A stretch of DNA of 64,000 nucleotides, taken from NCBI GenBank assembly GCA_012064385.1, contig QRDG01001386.1:140248-204247 (forward strand), given 5' to 3'. The notes under the pieces were generated by a model. That model searched no databases. It had not been told where the DNA came from and saw only the letters and a list, made by a program, of their open reading frames with translations. Each line of letters opens with the position of its first letter. The first letter of the stretch is position 1. This document shows, piece by piece, positions 1 to 10,363 of the stretch. Both the position numbers and the translations under genes were made by a program. This stretch comes from Puccinellia tenuiflora. Taxonomy: Eukaryota; Streptophyta; Magnoliopsida; Poales; Poaceae.

Positions 1-337
1 CATATGAGCTAAATAGAAAATAAAATCAGAGCACACATGGACAAAAGTAGAAAAGGCGGAGAAGTACGCGTCTCGCAGGCGGCGGCCCTTCCGCGCTCAC
101 AAATCGTCGGCCTCTCCGCCGCAGGGCAAGCAGGATCGCGATCCATGATACTCCCCAACGTCGCCCGCACCTGATGCGGGGTAGCATCTCTTCATCGACG
201 AAGGTGCATGTCTGCGAATCGCGTCTCTCTCCGGTGGCGCGCCTACTTGGGGCTCTTCTCCCCCCCTCTCCGCCATGGGAGCACTCGCCTCTCCCTTTCT
301 TCTCTCGAAGAAAAGCCACTTCAGAGAGAAATGAAGT
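1..337. other. Flank of the Mutator-like element, no gene identified
   Basis: This is host DNA outside the left end of the MULE. It is GC-rich between about 65 and 300, and open frames exist on both strands. None has a recognisable domain, and the contig edge cuts the context. It resumes at 12458-12616 after the MULE. It could be a 5' leader or exon fragment of a minus-strand gene, but nothing in the sequence decides this. Confidence 0.4.
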
Positions 338-345
338 TAAAAAAA

Positions 346-461
346 GAGTAAAATTCATCGGAGGTCACCGTAGTTGATCATATTACTCGCCATTGTCACC
401 ATGCATGGAGATACACGAATTACGGTCACTGAATACGCGCGCTCGGGTCGTACACGGTCAC
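346..461 (+). repeat. Left TIR of the MULE
   Basis: Its reverse complement lies at 12334-12449 with about 109 of 116 bases matching by my count. It contains the shared core ATCGGAGGTCACCGTAGTTG. Similarity falls off inside position 461. Confidence 0.88.
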
Positions 462-559
462 TGGTGCGTGTACAGCGCTCTATTCGCCGACATGGACGTG
501 TGGAGCCCGCTGTCGTGCCCGCGTGGAAGCTTATTATTGCGAAATCCAGGGAATATAGG

Positions 560-3500
560 TGTAACATCCCAATCTTATATTTGGATTTTTTTCATTTAGA
601 TCATGTGCATTTCATCATGGCATCATTTTAAAATCTTGCATTTGCTTGTTGCATCAAAAATCCAAAAGAATAAATTCAAATCTCTATTTTGTTTTAAACC
701 AAGACTCACAAAGCTTAATATATATGCTTAGAGTTCTGTGTAAGACTACCCCATGTTAGTCATTTATGACGGGGGTAATGTTACAAAATTTTCAAAATTA
801 GTTTGGATCAATTCGGAATTCAAACTCAAAAGTTATAAAAGAAGACAGATTTTAGAAAAAGAAAAGTAGAAAAGAAAAAGAAAAGAGCGGACAAGCTAGT
901 TGGGCCGCAGCCCAACTAACCAGCCAACGCGCGGCATAGTAGGCAGACCGGCATAGCCGCACGGCCAGGTCGATCGATCGATCGATTAAGTTTCAGAAAA
1001 CGTTTTGTTTCGTATGGTTAGACCAACTCTAGCCGCGCCCCAGGAGCCCCCCGGGACTCCTTTTTAGTCGCCGGATGTGCAAAAAGTACAAAAAAATCTC
1101 CCAGCCACGCCCCCATAGCCCCCCAAGAGCTAAAAAGGCACCGGCGAACCCAAGCCAAACCCAGGGGGCTGGGTTCGGGTTGGGGGCGCCGGGGAAAGCA
1201 ATGCCCAATTGTTTGCCCCCACGTGGCCAGATTCCTTTCTTCTCTCTCCTTATGTGGTCCTTTTCTTGGCCAGATTCCTTTTTTCTGTGCTTGGGGTGGG
1301 CTACGGCTGGGAATTTGTCCACTTTTTTCATCCAGCGAAGCAATTTGCCCCGCCAGGACCTGTACTTTTTCAGCCGGCGAGTGTCCTGGGGGCACCAACG
1401 GCTGGGTTGCTCTTACGAACCTATCCTCATTCAAACTCGTATATCTCTTCATAGGAGAGTTCAAATTCGATTCTGTTGCTTTTGACTTGTTCCCTACTCA
1501 AGTAGCACCTCTCCACCAAACTCCACGCCTATATAAACCCCAGCCCCGACCTCCTACTCGTCCCAAAATCGAAACTTCGATTTCAGATCTACTTTTCAAT
1601 CTTCTTCTTCTCACGGTTCGAGCTTTGCTCGGATGCCATTTAATCCTTCGCGAGAGTTGTAGATCTCGTCGAAATATTTCCATCCCGACAAACCTCACCA
1701 ATTTTCATACACCATAGACGGAGAAATTCGCTTCGCAAGTTCTCAGATCTGATCGAGTAATTTCTCGATTTCTCATCAACCGTCCAACCAAATCTGGTGC
1801 AATTTTTAGACAAGATAGATCACATCGTTCTCCACAACTTTCATGTTGATCGTTTTTCGATTTGATGTACGGTTTTGCTTAAACAAATCAGATATTTTTC
1901 CAAGGTACGGACGAATCAGAACACGCCACGTGCCACCATCGTCAGCGCCTCGTGACCACCTTCTCAGCAATGCGTGGCAGCTGCGTCACCATCCAGACAG
2001 CAGAGGAGTCAGCACACTACGTCACGCTGACATCATCATGGTCAACCATCGGTCCAAGATTCTTTTCAAAAAGATTTCATGTTATATTAAATGTTGTAAA
2101 AATCATAGTAAATCAACCGTAGGTCGAAAAATCAAGTTTAATATACCAAAATTCTCGTAAAAAATAAGACCTAACCAGATCTGTAATAAAATTTGACTTT
2201 CACCGAACTTTATTTTTCTGTTAATTGTTAGCACCTTAATTAATCTTATTTATCAGTTGCATTAAAATATTTTCCTCATGCATCATATTATTTTAGGGCA
2301 ACGAGAGAACTAAGTATTTTACTTTGTGTTACATTAACATGTCATGCATTCATGTGTGTATGTTTGTTTTGTGCTCTTATGTTGTGTATTGCTTGCTACC
2401 GTGTAGACAACGACGTTGGCTGCGATTGTTGCTGTAGCTGCGACGATTGTGTGAACGGCTACTCCGACAATTGAAAGGCAAGTGATGCAGATCATGACCT
2501 ATTTATTTTTCCTATGCATGTAGTTTATTTTCGTAGAATTGCATGTGTAGGAGTTGTTTGTAATCTATGCTTAAAGGTGATCCACTAACACCCAAGTGGA
2601 TAGCCATATGTATTCATGTAGATTAGTTTTCCTTCAAACCATCGTTGCTATTTCCTTAGTTGCTTAGAGGTGGATTGTGGGATCACATGTTATGAAAGAT
2701 GTTGTTGTTATAGTTGTTTCTTTTCAAATCTAATAAAACAACATTAATTAACTTAATGTCTGGGTGGTAATGGTCTGTCCTGCTGGTAAAAAGTTGAGTG
2801 GCTGCTCGGGTCCGTAGTATCTGAGTAGGTGCACTTGTGAACGGCCACCCAGGTTCCCGAGAATGATTGTGGAGTCTTTCTTTAGTAGCTTACGAGTACA
2901 ACCACATGTCGATATAGATATGGGCTTCGTCTTGACTAACTAATTAGTAGACACTCGGGTCCCCGTAGCCAGAGATGTAGCCTAGGTTGGGAACGGCGCG
3001 GTGGATGGCTTGGGGGTTTACTACCCAACGGTCTCGGTTTAGCTTTCTCCCCCTCTATACAAAATTCGTGTTTTGGTAAAAGGGGCTAGCTAGACCATGT
3101 GGGTAAAGTGTACAACACCTTCGAAGGTTTTTAAAATCTGAGTACTTAGCCGTGTCCCCGGTTACGGACAACTTGAGCCAGCTAGACTAGATCCTACAAA
3201 AGTTCTCACTCATTCAACTTCTATAATTAAAATTTTGATGGGTGAACCAAGGGTAATAGCACTGATTACTATCGGTGTTCAATGATTGTTTATCTTTTCT
3301 GAAAAATGGTTTATCAAATTGATAGGATAATTTTTTTGCTGCTTTATGAAAAATAGCCTTCAAGTCCACCTAGCCCAAATTGCATGTAGTAGCTAGGTAG
3401 ACTAGTGTTTTATTAATTCCATGCTCACTTGCCAGTACAAATCCAAATGTACTGACCGTATTCGAGAACGGCTGCAATTACACTATTGCAGGTACAATAT

Positions 3501-3784
3501 TACGTAGGTCTTGGAGATACACCCAGCATGTATGCATGTGGCGAGTTGAATGGTGCTTCATTATCGTTTATTTTCCGTTGTGTGCTTTTATATCAATAAA
3601 GTTATTTTGTGCTAGCGTCAATGCTATGCAAAGATGTAAGGACTTTGTTATTCTGGATCATTTCATTGTAATAAACACGCATTGTGCTCTATTATTTCAT
3701 TTGTAATGAGTGTGCTAGCGAGTCGATCCGAGAGTAGCACTAAACTCATAGACGAGATCCATATTATTGGGTCGAGTCACTACA
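560..3784 (+). repeat. 5' LTR of gag-only gypsy element (3225 bp, holds a MITE)
   Basis: It starts TGTAACATCCC and ends CTACA. It is 393 bp longer than its partner because a MITE plus TTA duplication sits at 1021-1415; without it the two LTRs differ by about 2 bp. A TATATAAACC box with downstream CT-rich DNA at about 1530-1545 is a plausible core promoter. Confidence 0.9.
1021..1412. mobile_element. PIF/Harbinger-type MITE inside the 5' LTR
   Basis: This 392-bp block is present only in the 5' LTR. It is bounded by TTA duplications (1018-1020 and 1413-1415). The 3' LTR carries the uninterrupted sequence at about 6595 (TATGGTTACGAACC). Its ends are imperfect inverted repeats, GACCAACTCTAGCCG and (reverse complement of the right end) GAGCAACCCAGCCG. 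TTA target choice and GA-C-CAAC type termini fit Harbinger MITEs. Open frames inside it carry no recognisable domain. Confidence 0.88.
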
Positions 3785-3786
3785 GA

Positions 3787-3799
3787 TGGTATCAGAGCC
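3787..3799 (+). promoter_or_regulatory. Primer-binding site (initiator Met tRNA type)
   Basis: TGGTATCAGAGCC lies 2 bp after the 5' LTR. It is complementary to the 3' end of plant initiator methionine tRNA, the usual primer for many gypsy and copia elements. Confidence 0.88.
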
Positions 3800-3944
3800 T
3801 TGTGTTGGTTGTAGGATCAAGACCTAGGATTGGATTAGGAAGCCATAGGATCAAAATCTTATTTTACATTCCATCTTTAAAGTTCTTCGCATTCTTCTAA
3901 TACTCTTCTCACTTCTAATTCCTTTACTAAACCCCTTTATATAG

Positions 3945-4286
3945 ATGGGAGAACACCAAGCAGTGAAGGATGGATTGGAGTCCGGGAGGCTTATCGCGAG
4001 GCAACTAGCTCGTGTGTCCGAGGAGTTAGCATCAGCACGCAAACTCGAGAAGACCCTGAGGTCCGACATAGTGAACATGGCTATTGAGCTTTGTGACCAG
4101 GATCATCGAATTATTACAAAGGATAATCATATTGCCTTACTACAGAAGGAGATTGCAAGTTTGCGAGCTCAACAAACCCCGTCACCACCAGAAGACGATG
4201 AAGGTGCTAGGAAAAAAGAGGAAGATGTAGAGGAGTACAATCTCGAGAAAGTGATCCCCTATGAATATGAGGATGAAGGGAACTAG
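3945..4286 (+). CDS. Coiled-coil leader ORF of the gypsy element (113 aa)
   Basis: This is an open frame of 113 codons between the primer-binding site and gag. The product is rich in Glu, Lys, Leu and Ala. It has heptad-like spacing across about residues 15-75 (SEELASARKLEK, then LLQKEIASLRAQQ) and an acidic tail (PPEDDEGARKKEEDVEE). It looks like a coiled-coil protein. I recognise no enzymatic motif. Similar short frames precede gag in several large plant gypsy elements, where their role is unknown. It is intact, unlike the gag behind it, and could be a separate gag-leader product. Confidence concerns the ORF, not a function. Confidence 0.5.
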   Translation: MGEHQAVKDGLESGRLIARQLARVSEELASARKLEKTLRSDIVNMAIELCDQDHRIITKDNHIALLQKEIASLRAQQTPSPPEDDEGARKKEEDVEEYNLEKVIPYEYEDEGN

Positions 4287-4571
4287 ATAGTTATGCCCAC
4301 CCTATAGTCTTCGATAGGTCATCGTTATGTGTATTAGGTGTTGATCATACCAAATCTTGTGGTATGGCAACTTTAGACGAGAGTTTTTCATTTGTTTTCC
4401 AAGAGTGAAATTATAATATTTTCATAGGGTTTTAAACCCTATTTTGGAAAAGTAATTCAAAGTGTTTGGTTTGCTTATATGTTTCTTGAAAAGTGTTGCT
4501 TTGTTCATGCTATATACGGGTAGCTATTTCCATAGCCTTTCCGTCTAAAACTTGTCTTTTCCCAACCATAG

Positions 4572-5642
4572 ATGCCTCCCTGTCACAACCCCGAAAACAA
4601 CAACAATGGCAAAAACAACGACATGCAGCAAGTGATGACCCAGCTCATGCTAGTGATGACATAATTCATAGCCGCCAATGCTAACAACAACAACAACCCA
4701 CCGCCACCGCCACCACCACCTCCACCGCCTCAGGTGTATATGCTCACTAGGTTCTTATGGTTGAGGCCTCAAAAGTTCTCTAGTGCACCTGAGCCAATGG
4801 CAGCACTCGATTGGTTGTGCTCAGTGAACAAGGACTTAGTAACCGTAGGGTGCAATGAGGCTGAGAAAGTGAGGTTTGCTGCCCATTTGCTTGAAGGACC
4901 AGCCGCGTCATGGTGGGAAAACTTACATATCACTCACCCAATTGATACAATCACCCGGGCTATGTTTGAAGAAGGGTTCCGCAATGCTCACGTGTCATCT
5001 GGAGTCATGAGTCTGAAGAGGAGGGAGTTCCGCAATCTACGACAGGGCAACCGCATTGTAAAAGAGTACATTGTTGAGTTTAGTGATCTAGGTCGTTATG
5101 CGTCGGAAGACGTGGATACTGATGCCAAGAGGCGTGAGAGGTTCCTTGATGGACTAAATGATGAGCTAGCTATTCAACTGTCAGTGGTTCACATCACAGA
5201 TTTTCAGTCACTTGTTGACAAAGCCATTATTCTGGAGGGTAAATAGGAGCAATCTGAAAATCGGAAGAGGAAGTACAATCATGGTAACCATAACTCAGGA
5301 TCACATCAGAGGGCCCATACTCACAATGATGGTAAAGGAGGTTCTGAACTCAACAATCAGGAAGTCAATGGGCATAACAAAGATGGTGGTAATGGATGTC
5401 ATGAGAATGGAGGTAATGGACAGAACCATAATGGGAACATGGGTAAGAACCATGGGGAAAGAAACAACCACAATAATGGAGGCAATGGTTGCAACGAAAA
5501 CCACGCACACAAGAGGGACCTCAGTCAAGTGCAGTGCTACAGATGCAAGAAGATGGGGCACTATTCAACTAATTGTACTGAGAAGATGGCTGAAGAAGGA
5601 GCCAAGCCAAACCCATTCGAGAAGGCAACTGCAAATACGTGA
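4572..5642 (+). pseudogene. gag capsid/nucleocapsid gene, broken by two stops
   Basis: A single reading frame runs from ATG at 4572 to the stop at 5640-5642. It is interrupted by TAA at 4662-4664 and TAG at 5244-5246. After a CAA-rich and CCR-repeat stretch (Asn then Pro runs, 4680-4735) comes the retrotransposon gag core. That core includes LEGPAASWWEN near 4900 and later motifs such as SLKRREFRNLRQGNR and RFLDGLNDELAIQL, typical of Del/Tekay gag. A Gly/Asn/His-rich linker leads to one CCHC zinc knuckle, CYRCKKMGHYSTNC, at about 5537-5578. Gag packages element RNA into cytoplasmic particles. No pol frame follows. Confidence 0.85.
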
Positions 5643-6114
5643 ATGTGAAGGGATTTCTTAAGGGTAAGCTCTTGATTAATTTCTACATGCACTCGTTCAT
5701 TTTCATACTGCATCACATTCATTCATGTAAAGGGGATTCAAAAAAATGGTTACCTAGTCAAACCCATATGAGAACCATTAGAATAGGTCATCCTGGAAAG
5801 AGATGATAGCTGGTTCCGTTGGAAGCCACTTAACTCACAATATTGGAGCATATGAGCTTTACACTAAGCTCATTAATCGGAATTTCAAGGCTTAAACGTA
5901 ATTCCAAGCATGGATTGGATGGCAAAGTATAAAGGTTAGATAGATTGCGCAAAACTGCAATTACCCCGGAGAAGAAGAGGATAATATACAAGTCTACGCT
6001 GAATCTTGAAGATACTAAGGTCAATAATCTTAAGGGGGTTAGCGTGGAGCACGATCTTCGATCAGACCTCCTCACCTATTTTTCTAGCCAATCCGATTCT
6101 CGAGGACGAGAATC

Positions 6115-6132
6115 ATCTTAAGGGGGTTAGTC
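6115..6132 (+). promoter_or_regulatory. Polypurine tract of the gag-only gypsy element
   Basis: The tract ATCTTAAGGGGGTTAGTC lies directly upstream of the 3' LTR and is the expected plus-strand primer. A near copy, CTTAAGGGGGTTAGCG, lies at about 6029-6044 inside the element. Confidence 0.75.
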
Positions 6133-8964
6133 TGTAGCATCCCAATCTTATATTTGGATGTTTTTCATTTAGATCATGTGCATTTCATCATGGCATCATT
6201 TAAAATCTTGCATTTGCTTGTTGCATCTAAAATCCAAAAGAATAAATTCAAATCCCTATTTTGTTTTAAACTAAGACTCATAAAGCTTAATATATATGCT
6301 TAGAGTTTTGTGTAAGACTACCCCATGTTAGTCATTTATGACAGGGGGCAATTTTACAAAATTTTCAAAATTAGTTTGGATCGATTCGGAATTCAAACTC
6401 AAAAGTTATAAAAGAAAACAGATTTCAGAAAAAGAAAAATAGAAAAGAAAAACAAAAGAGAGCGGACAAGCTAGTTTGGCCGCAGCCCAACTAACCAGCC
6501 AACGCGCGGCCAAACAGGCCGACCGGGCCAGCCGCACGGCCAGGTTGATCGATCGATCGATTCAAGTTTCAGAAAACATTTTGTTTCGTATGGTTACGAA
6601 CCTATCCTCATTCAAACTCGTATATTCTTCGTAGGAGAGTTCAAATTCGATTCCGTTTCTTTTGACTTGTTCCCTACACCAATTAGCACCTCTCCACCGA
6701 TCTACATGCCTATATAAACCCCAGCCCCGACCTCCTACTCATCCTAAACTCGAAACTTCGATTTCAGATCTACTTTTCAATCTTCTTCTTCTCACGGTTC
6801 GAGCTTTGCTCGGATGCCGTTTCATCCTTCGAGAAATTGTAGATCTCGTCGAAATCTTTCCATCCCGACAAACCTCACCAATTTTCATCCACCACAGCCG
6901 GATAAATTCGCTTCACAAGTTGTCAGATCTCATCGAGTAATTTCTCGATTTCTCATCAACTGTCCAACCAAATCCGGTGCAATTTTTACACAAGAAATAT
7001 CTCATCGTTCTCCACAGCTTTCGTCTCGATCGTTTTTCGATTTGATGTACGGTTTTGCCTAAACAAATCAGATATTTTTCTGAGGTACGGACGAATCAGA
7101 ACACGCCACGTGCCATCCTCGTCAGCACCTCGTCACCACCTTGTCAGCAACTCGTGGCAGCTGCATCAGCATCCAGACAGCAAAGGAGTCAGCACTGCGT
7201 CATGCTGACATCATCAAGGTCAACCATCGGTCCAAGATTCTTTTCAGAAAGATTTCATGTTATATTAAATCTCGTAAAAATCATAGTAAATCAACCGTAA
7301 GTCGAAAAATCAAGTTTAATGTACCAAAATTCTCAGAAAAAATAAGACCTAACCAGATCTGTAATAAAATTTGACTTTCACCGAACTTTATTTTTCTGTT
7401 AATTGTTAGCAACTTAATTAATCTTATTTATCAGTTGCATTAAAATATTTTCCTCATGCATCATATTATTTTAGGGCAACGAGAGAACTAAGTATTTTAC
7501 TTTGTGTTATATTAACATGTCATGCATTCATGTGTGTATGTTTGTTTTGTGCTCTTATGTTGTGTATTGCTTGCTACCGTGTAGACAACGACGTTGGCTG
7601 CGATTGTTGCTGTAGCTGCGACGATTGTGTGAACGGCTACTCCGACAATTGAAAGGCAAGTGATGCAGATCATGACCTATTTATTTTTTCTATGCATGTA
7701 GTTTATTTTCATAGAATTGCATGTGTAGGAGTTGTTTGTAAGCTATGCCTAAAGGTGATCCACTAACACGCAAGTGGAAAGTCATATGATATTCCTGTAG
7801 ACTAGTTTTCCTTCAAACCATCGTTGTTAATTGCTTAGTTGCTTAGAGGTGGATTGTGGGATCACATGTTATGAAAGATGTTGTTGTTATAGTTGTTTCT
7901 TTTCAAATCTAATAAAACAACATTAATTAACTTAATGTCTGGGTGGTAATGGTCTGTCCTGCTGGTAAAAAGTTGAGTGGCTGCTCGGGTCCGTAGTATC
8001 TGAGTAGGTGCACTTGTGAACGGCCACCCAGGTTCCCGAGAATGATTGTGGAGTCTTTCTTTAGTAGCTTACGAGTACAACCACATGTCGATATAGATAT
8101 GGGCTTCGTCTTGACTAACTAATTAGTAGACACTCGGGTCCCCGTAGCCAGAGATGTAGCCTAGGTTGGGAACGGCGCGGTGGATGGCTTGGGGGTTTAC
8201 TACCCAACGGTCTCGGTTTAGCTTTCTCCCCCTCTATACAAAATTCGTGTTTTGGTAAAAGGGGCTAGCTAGACCATGTGGGTAAAGTGTACAACACCTT
8301 CGAAGGTTTTTAAAATCTGAGTACTTAGCCGTGTCCCCGGTTACGGACAACTTGAGCCAGCTAGACTAGATCCTACAAAAGTTCTCACTCATTCGAACTT
8401 CTATAATTAAAATTTGGATGGGTGAACCAAGGGTAATAGCACTGATTACTATCGGTGTTCAATGATTGTTTATCTTTTTTGAAAAATAGTTTATCAAATT
8501 GTTAGGATATTTTTTTTGCTGCTTTATGCAAAATATCCTTCAAGTCCACCTAGCCCAAATTGCATGTAGTAGCTAGGTAGACTAGTGTTTTATTAATTCC
8601 ATGCTCACTTGCCAGTACAAATCCAACTGTACGGACCGTATTCGAGAACGGCTGCAATTACACTATTGCAGGTACGATATTATGTAGGTCTTGGAGATAC
8701 ACGCAGCATGTATGCCTGTGGCGAGTTGAATGGAGCTTCATTATCGTTTATTTTCCGTTGTGTGCTTTTATATCAATAAAGTTATTTTGTACTAGCGTCA
8801 ATGCTATGCAAAGATGTAAGGACTATCTTATTCTGGATCATTTCGTTGTAATAAAGACGCATTGTGCTTTGTTATTTCATTTGTAATCAGTGTGCTAGCG
8901 AGTCGATCCGGGACTAGCACTAAACTCATAGACGAGATCCATATTATTGGGTCGAGTCGCTATA
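6133..8964 (+). repeat. 3' LTR of gag-only gypsy element (2832 bp)
   Basis: It begins TGTAGCATCCC and ends GCTATA, where the canonical CA end is changed to TA. It is followed by TSD ATAGG. It lacks the MITE found in the 5' LTR. Stretches such as 7900-8380 match 2740-3220 base for base by eye. Confidence 0.9.
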
Positions 8965-9004
8965 ATAGGGGCTTATGTGCAAACATGTTGCCACTCATAA
9001 ATTT

Positions 9005-9046
9005 CCTCCTCTCTCCCCCGCGTGTCCTCCTCTCTCCCCCGCGTGT
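9005..9046. repeat. 21-bp tandem duplication
   Basis: CCTCCTCTCTCCCCCGCGTGT occurs twice in a row (9005-9025, 9026-9046), just upstream of the GRF gene in the MULE, probably in its leader. Confidence 0.9.
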
Positions 9047-9146
9047 TGCCACTCTGAAATTTCCCCTCCCCTGCACTCTCAACCCTAGCCGGGCCTCTAA
9101 ACTGCCCGCGTAGGTGCATCGCTGCTGCCGCAGTAGATCTACTGCT

Positions 9147-9705
9147 ATGTCCTCCACAAGCTCATCCGTCTCTGCTCTGCTCCGCCGCCGCCTCTTCATT
9201 CCCAACATCACCTGCCCCAACTGTGGACGCGTCGTGGTGATGAAGACCTTCGGCACCAACAAGCACAATGGCTGGGTCTTCTAGAAGTGTGAGAAGCATG
9301 GGTAGGTGTTCTCTATTTTGAATCTTTTTTTTGTTCGGTTTGTTTGGTTGTTTGTCAACTGAATTTGAGCTCTGTCTAGTGTTAAGTGTTTAACTGAAGT
9401 TGTTTTTCAATTTGAAGTGTGGATGCAATTTCTGGCACTGGGAGCTCGAATATGTGGGCTATCTCCTAGAGTGCAACTACCTGACAGGAGATGCTGCAGT
9501 GGATGCTCTTGGATGGGCAGAGGAGAGGAGGGAAGAACTTGTCCTTAGGCAGAAGGAACTAGCAGCTACCACTCCTGGACAAGAGGAGATTGTTGTTGTG
9601 CTGCTGAGAACTGGGGTGTGTCTACTGAAAGAAGTTGTTCTTCTTCTGAAGATTGTGGTTGGCCTTGTAGATTTAGCCTGTGTGGTCCTTGTTCTGAAGA
9701 AATGA
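9147..9705 (+). pseudogene. GRF-type zinc-finger gene inside the MULE (nonsense-broken)
   Basis: Exon 1 runs from ATG at 9147. It encodes CPNCGRVVVMKTFGTNKHNG and then meets TAG at 9282-9284, followed in frame by KCEKHG and a GT donor near 9301. Exon 2 begins near 9418 and continues CGCNFWHWELEYVGYLLECN, then GDAAVDALGWAEERREELVL, to the stop near 9705. The spaced Cys/His residues and the CxFWxWE block match the GRF zinc finger, a small nucleic-acid-binding fold in many uncharacterised grass proteins. The first stop falls where the family normally has Tyr or a similar residue in the KC segment, so the copy is probably dead. The hydrophobic C-terminus (about 9595-9705) is unexplained. It converges on the transposase relic. 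Confidence 0.7.
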
Positions 9706-9859
9706 GCAATGTGCGCTCATGTTGCCAATGGAATATGTTCTCCACTAAGTTTATGTGTATTTTGTGTTGTGTTGGTGCAGTAGATGCACCTGGTAGTTAT
9801 CTAGGTTGTAGTATGAACTATGAAGTGGACTGAAGTGGCAATGTACTATCTACTATGAT

Positions 9860-10020
9860 GTAAGTGTTGATGCAATGTTTATGCGCCAGTTTAAGTATGA
9901 CTGAAATGTTGATGCACCAGTTTAAGTGTGCAGTGTTGATGCACCTATTTAAGTCTGCAATGTTGATGTTCATGTCTTGATGCAATGTTGATGCAGTGTT
10001 AATGCAATGTTGATGTATTG
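9860..10020. repeat. Degenerate GTTGATGCA tandem repeat
   Basis: Variants of GTTGATGCA(CC) plus AGTTTAAGT recur roughly every 12-40 bp, for example ATGTTGATGCACCAGTTTAAG and TGTTGATGCAGTGTT. The array lies between the two convergent MULE genes, where transcripts would end. Confidence 0.75.
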
Positions 10021-10223
10021 TGGTACGCAAACAACAACAGATTCAGTTAAACACAAGAATCAGTTGATGACAACACAAGATTAGTTGATGACAACACAAG
10101 ATCATAGACCACAACTTGAGAAACTTCAGTTAAACACAAGATGCAGTGACAAATGGAACTTAATAGACCATAGCTTGATGTTTTAGTTGCTGCCATCTAA
10201 GTATAGCAGTACCACAAGATCAT

Positions 10224-10323
10224 CATTACAAAAAGGCCATCTACCTAGCATTTTAAGCACTGTTTTCATCAGGCATTACAAAAAGGCCATTAACCTGGCA
10301 TTTTAAGCACTGTTTTCATCAGG
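10224..10323. repeat. 50-bp tandem duplication with a partial third copy
   Basis: Two units, 10224-10273 and 10274-10323, begin CATTACAAAAAGGCCAT and differ at three to four bases. A third start (CATTACATAAG) follows at 10324. It lies just past the 3' end of the transposase relic. Confidence 0.9.
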
Positions 10324-10363
10324 CATTACATAAGTGCACTTGGTGCATACAACTAAGCTACAT

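Larger units (their letters stand above)
560..8964 (+). mobile_element. Gag-only gypsy LTR retrotransposon nested in the MULE
   Basis: Two long LTRs (560-3784 and 6133-8964) start TGTARCATCCCAATC and are flanked by the 5-bp TSD ATAGG (555-559 and 8965-8969). A primer-binding site TGGTATCAGAGCC follows the first LTR, and a purine-rich tract precedes the second. The 2.3-kb interior codes only for a coiled-coil ORF and a decayed gag with one zinc knuckle. No protease, reverse transcriptase, RNase H or integrase is visible, so any movement relied on enzymes from a relative. The gag sequence looks like the Del/Tekay chromovirus type, which is a family-level inference. The LTRs are close to identical over long stretches. 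Confidence 0.92.

Noticed and set aside
9860..10323. Regularly spaced repeats considered as a CRISPR-like array
   Set aside because: The repeats are degenerate tandem units without unique spacers, in a plant nuclear context.
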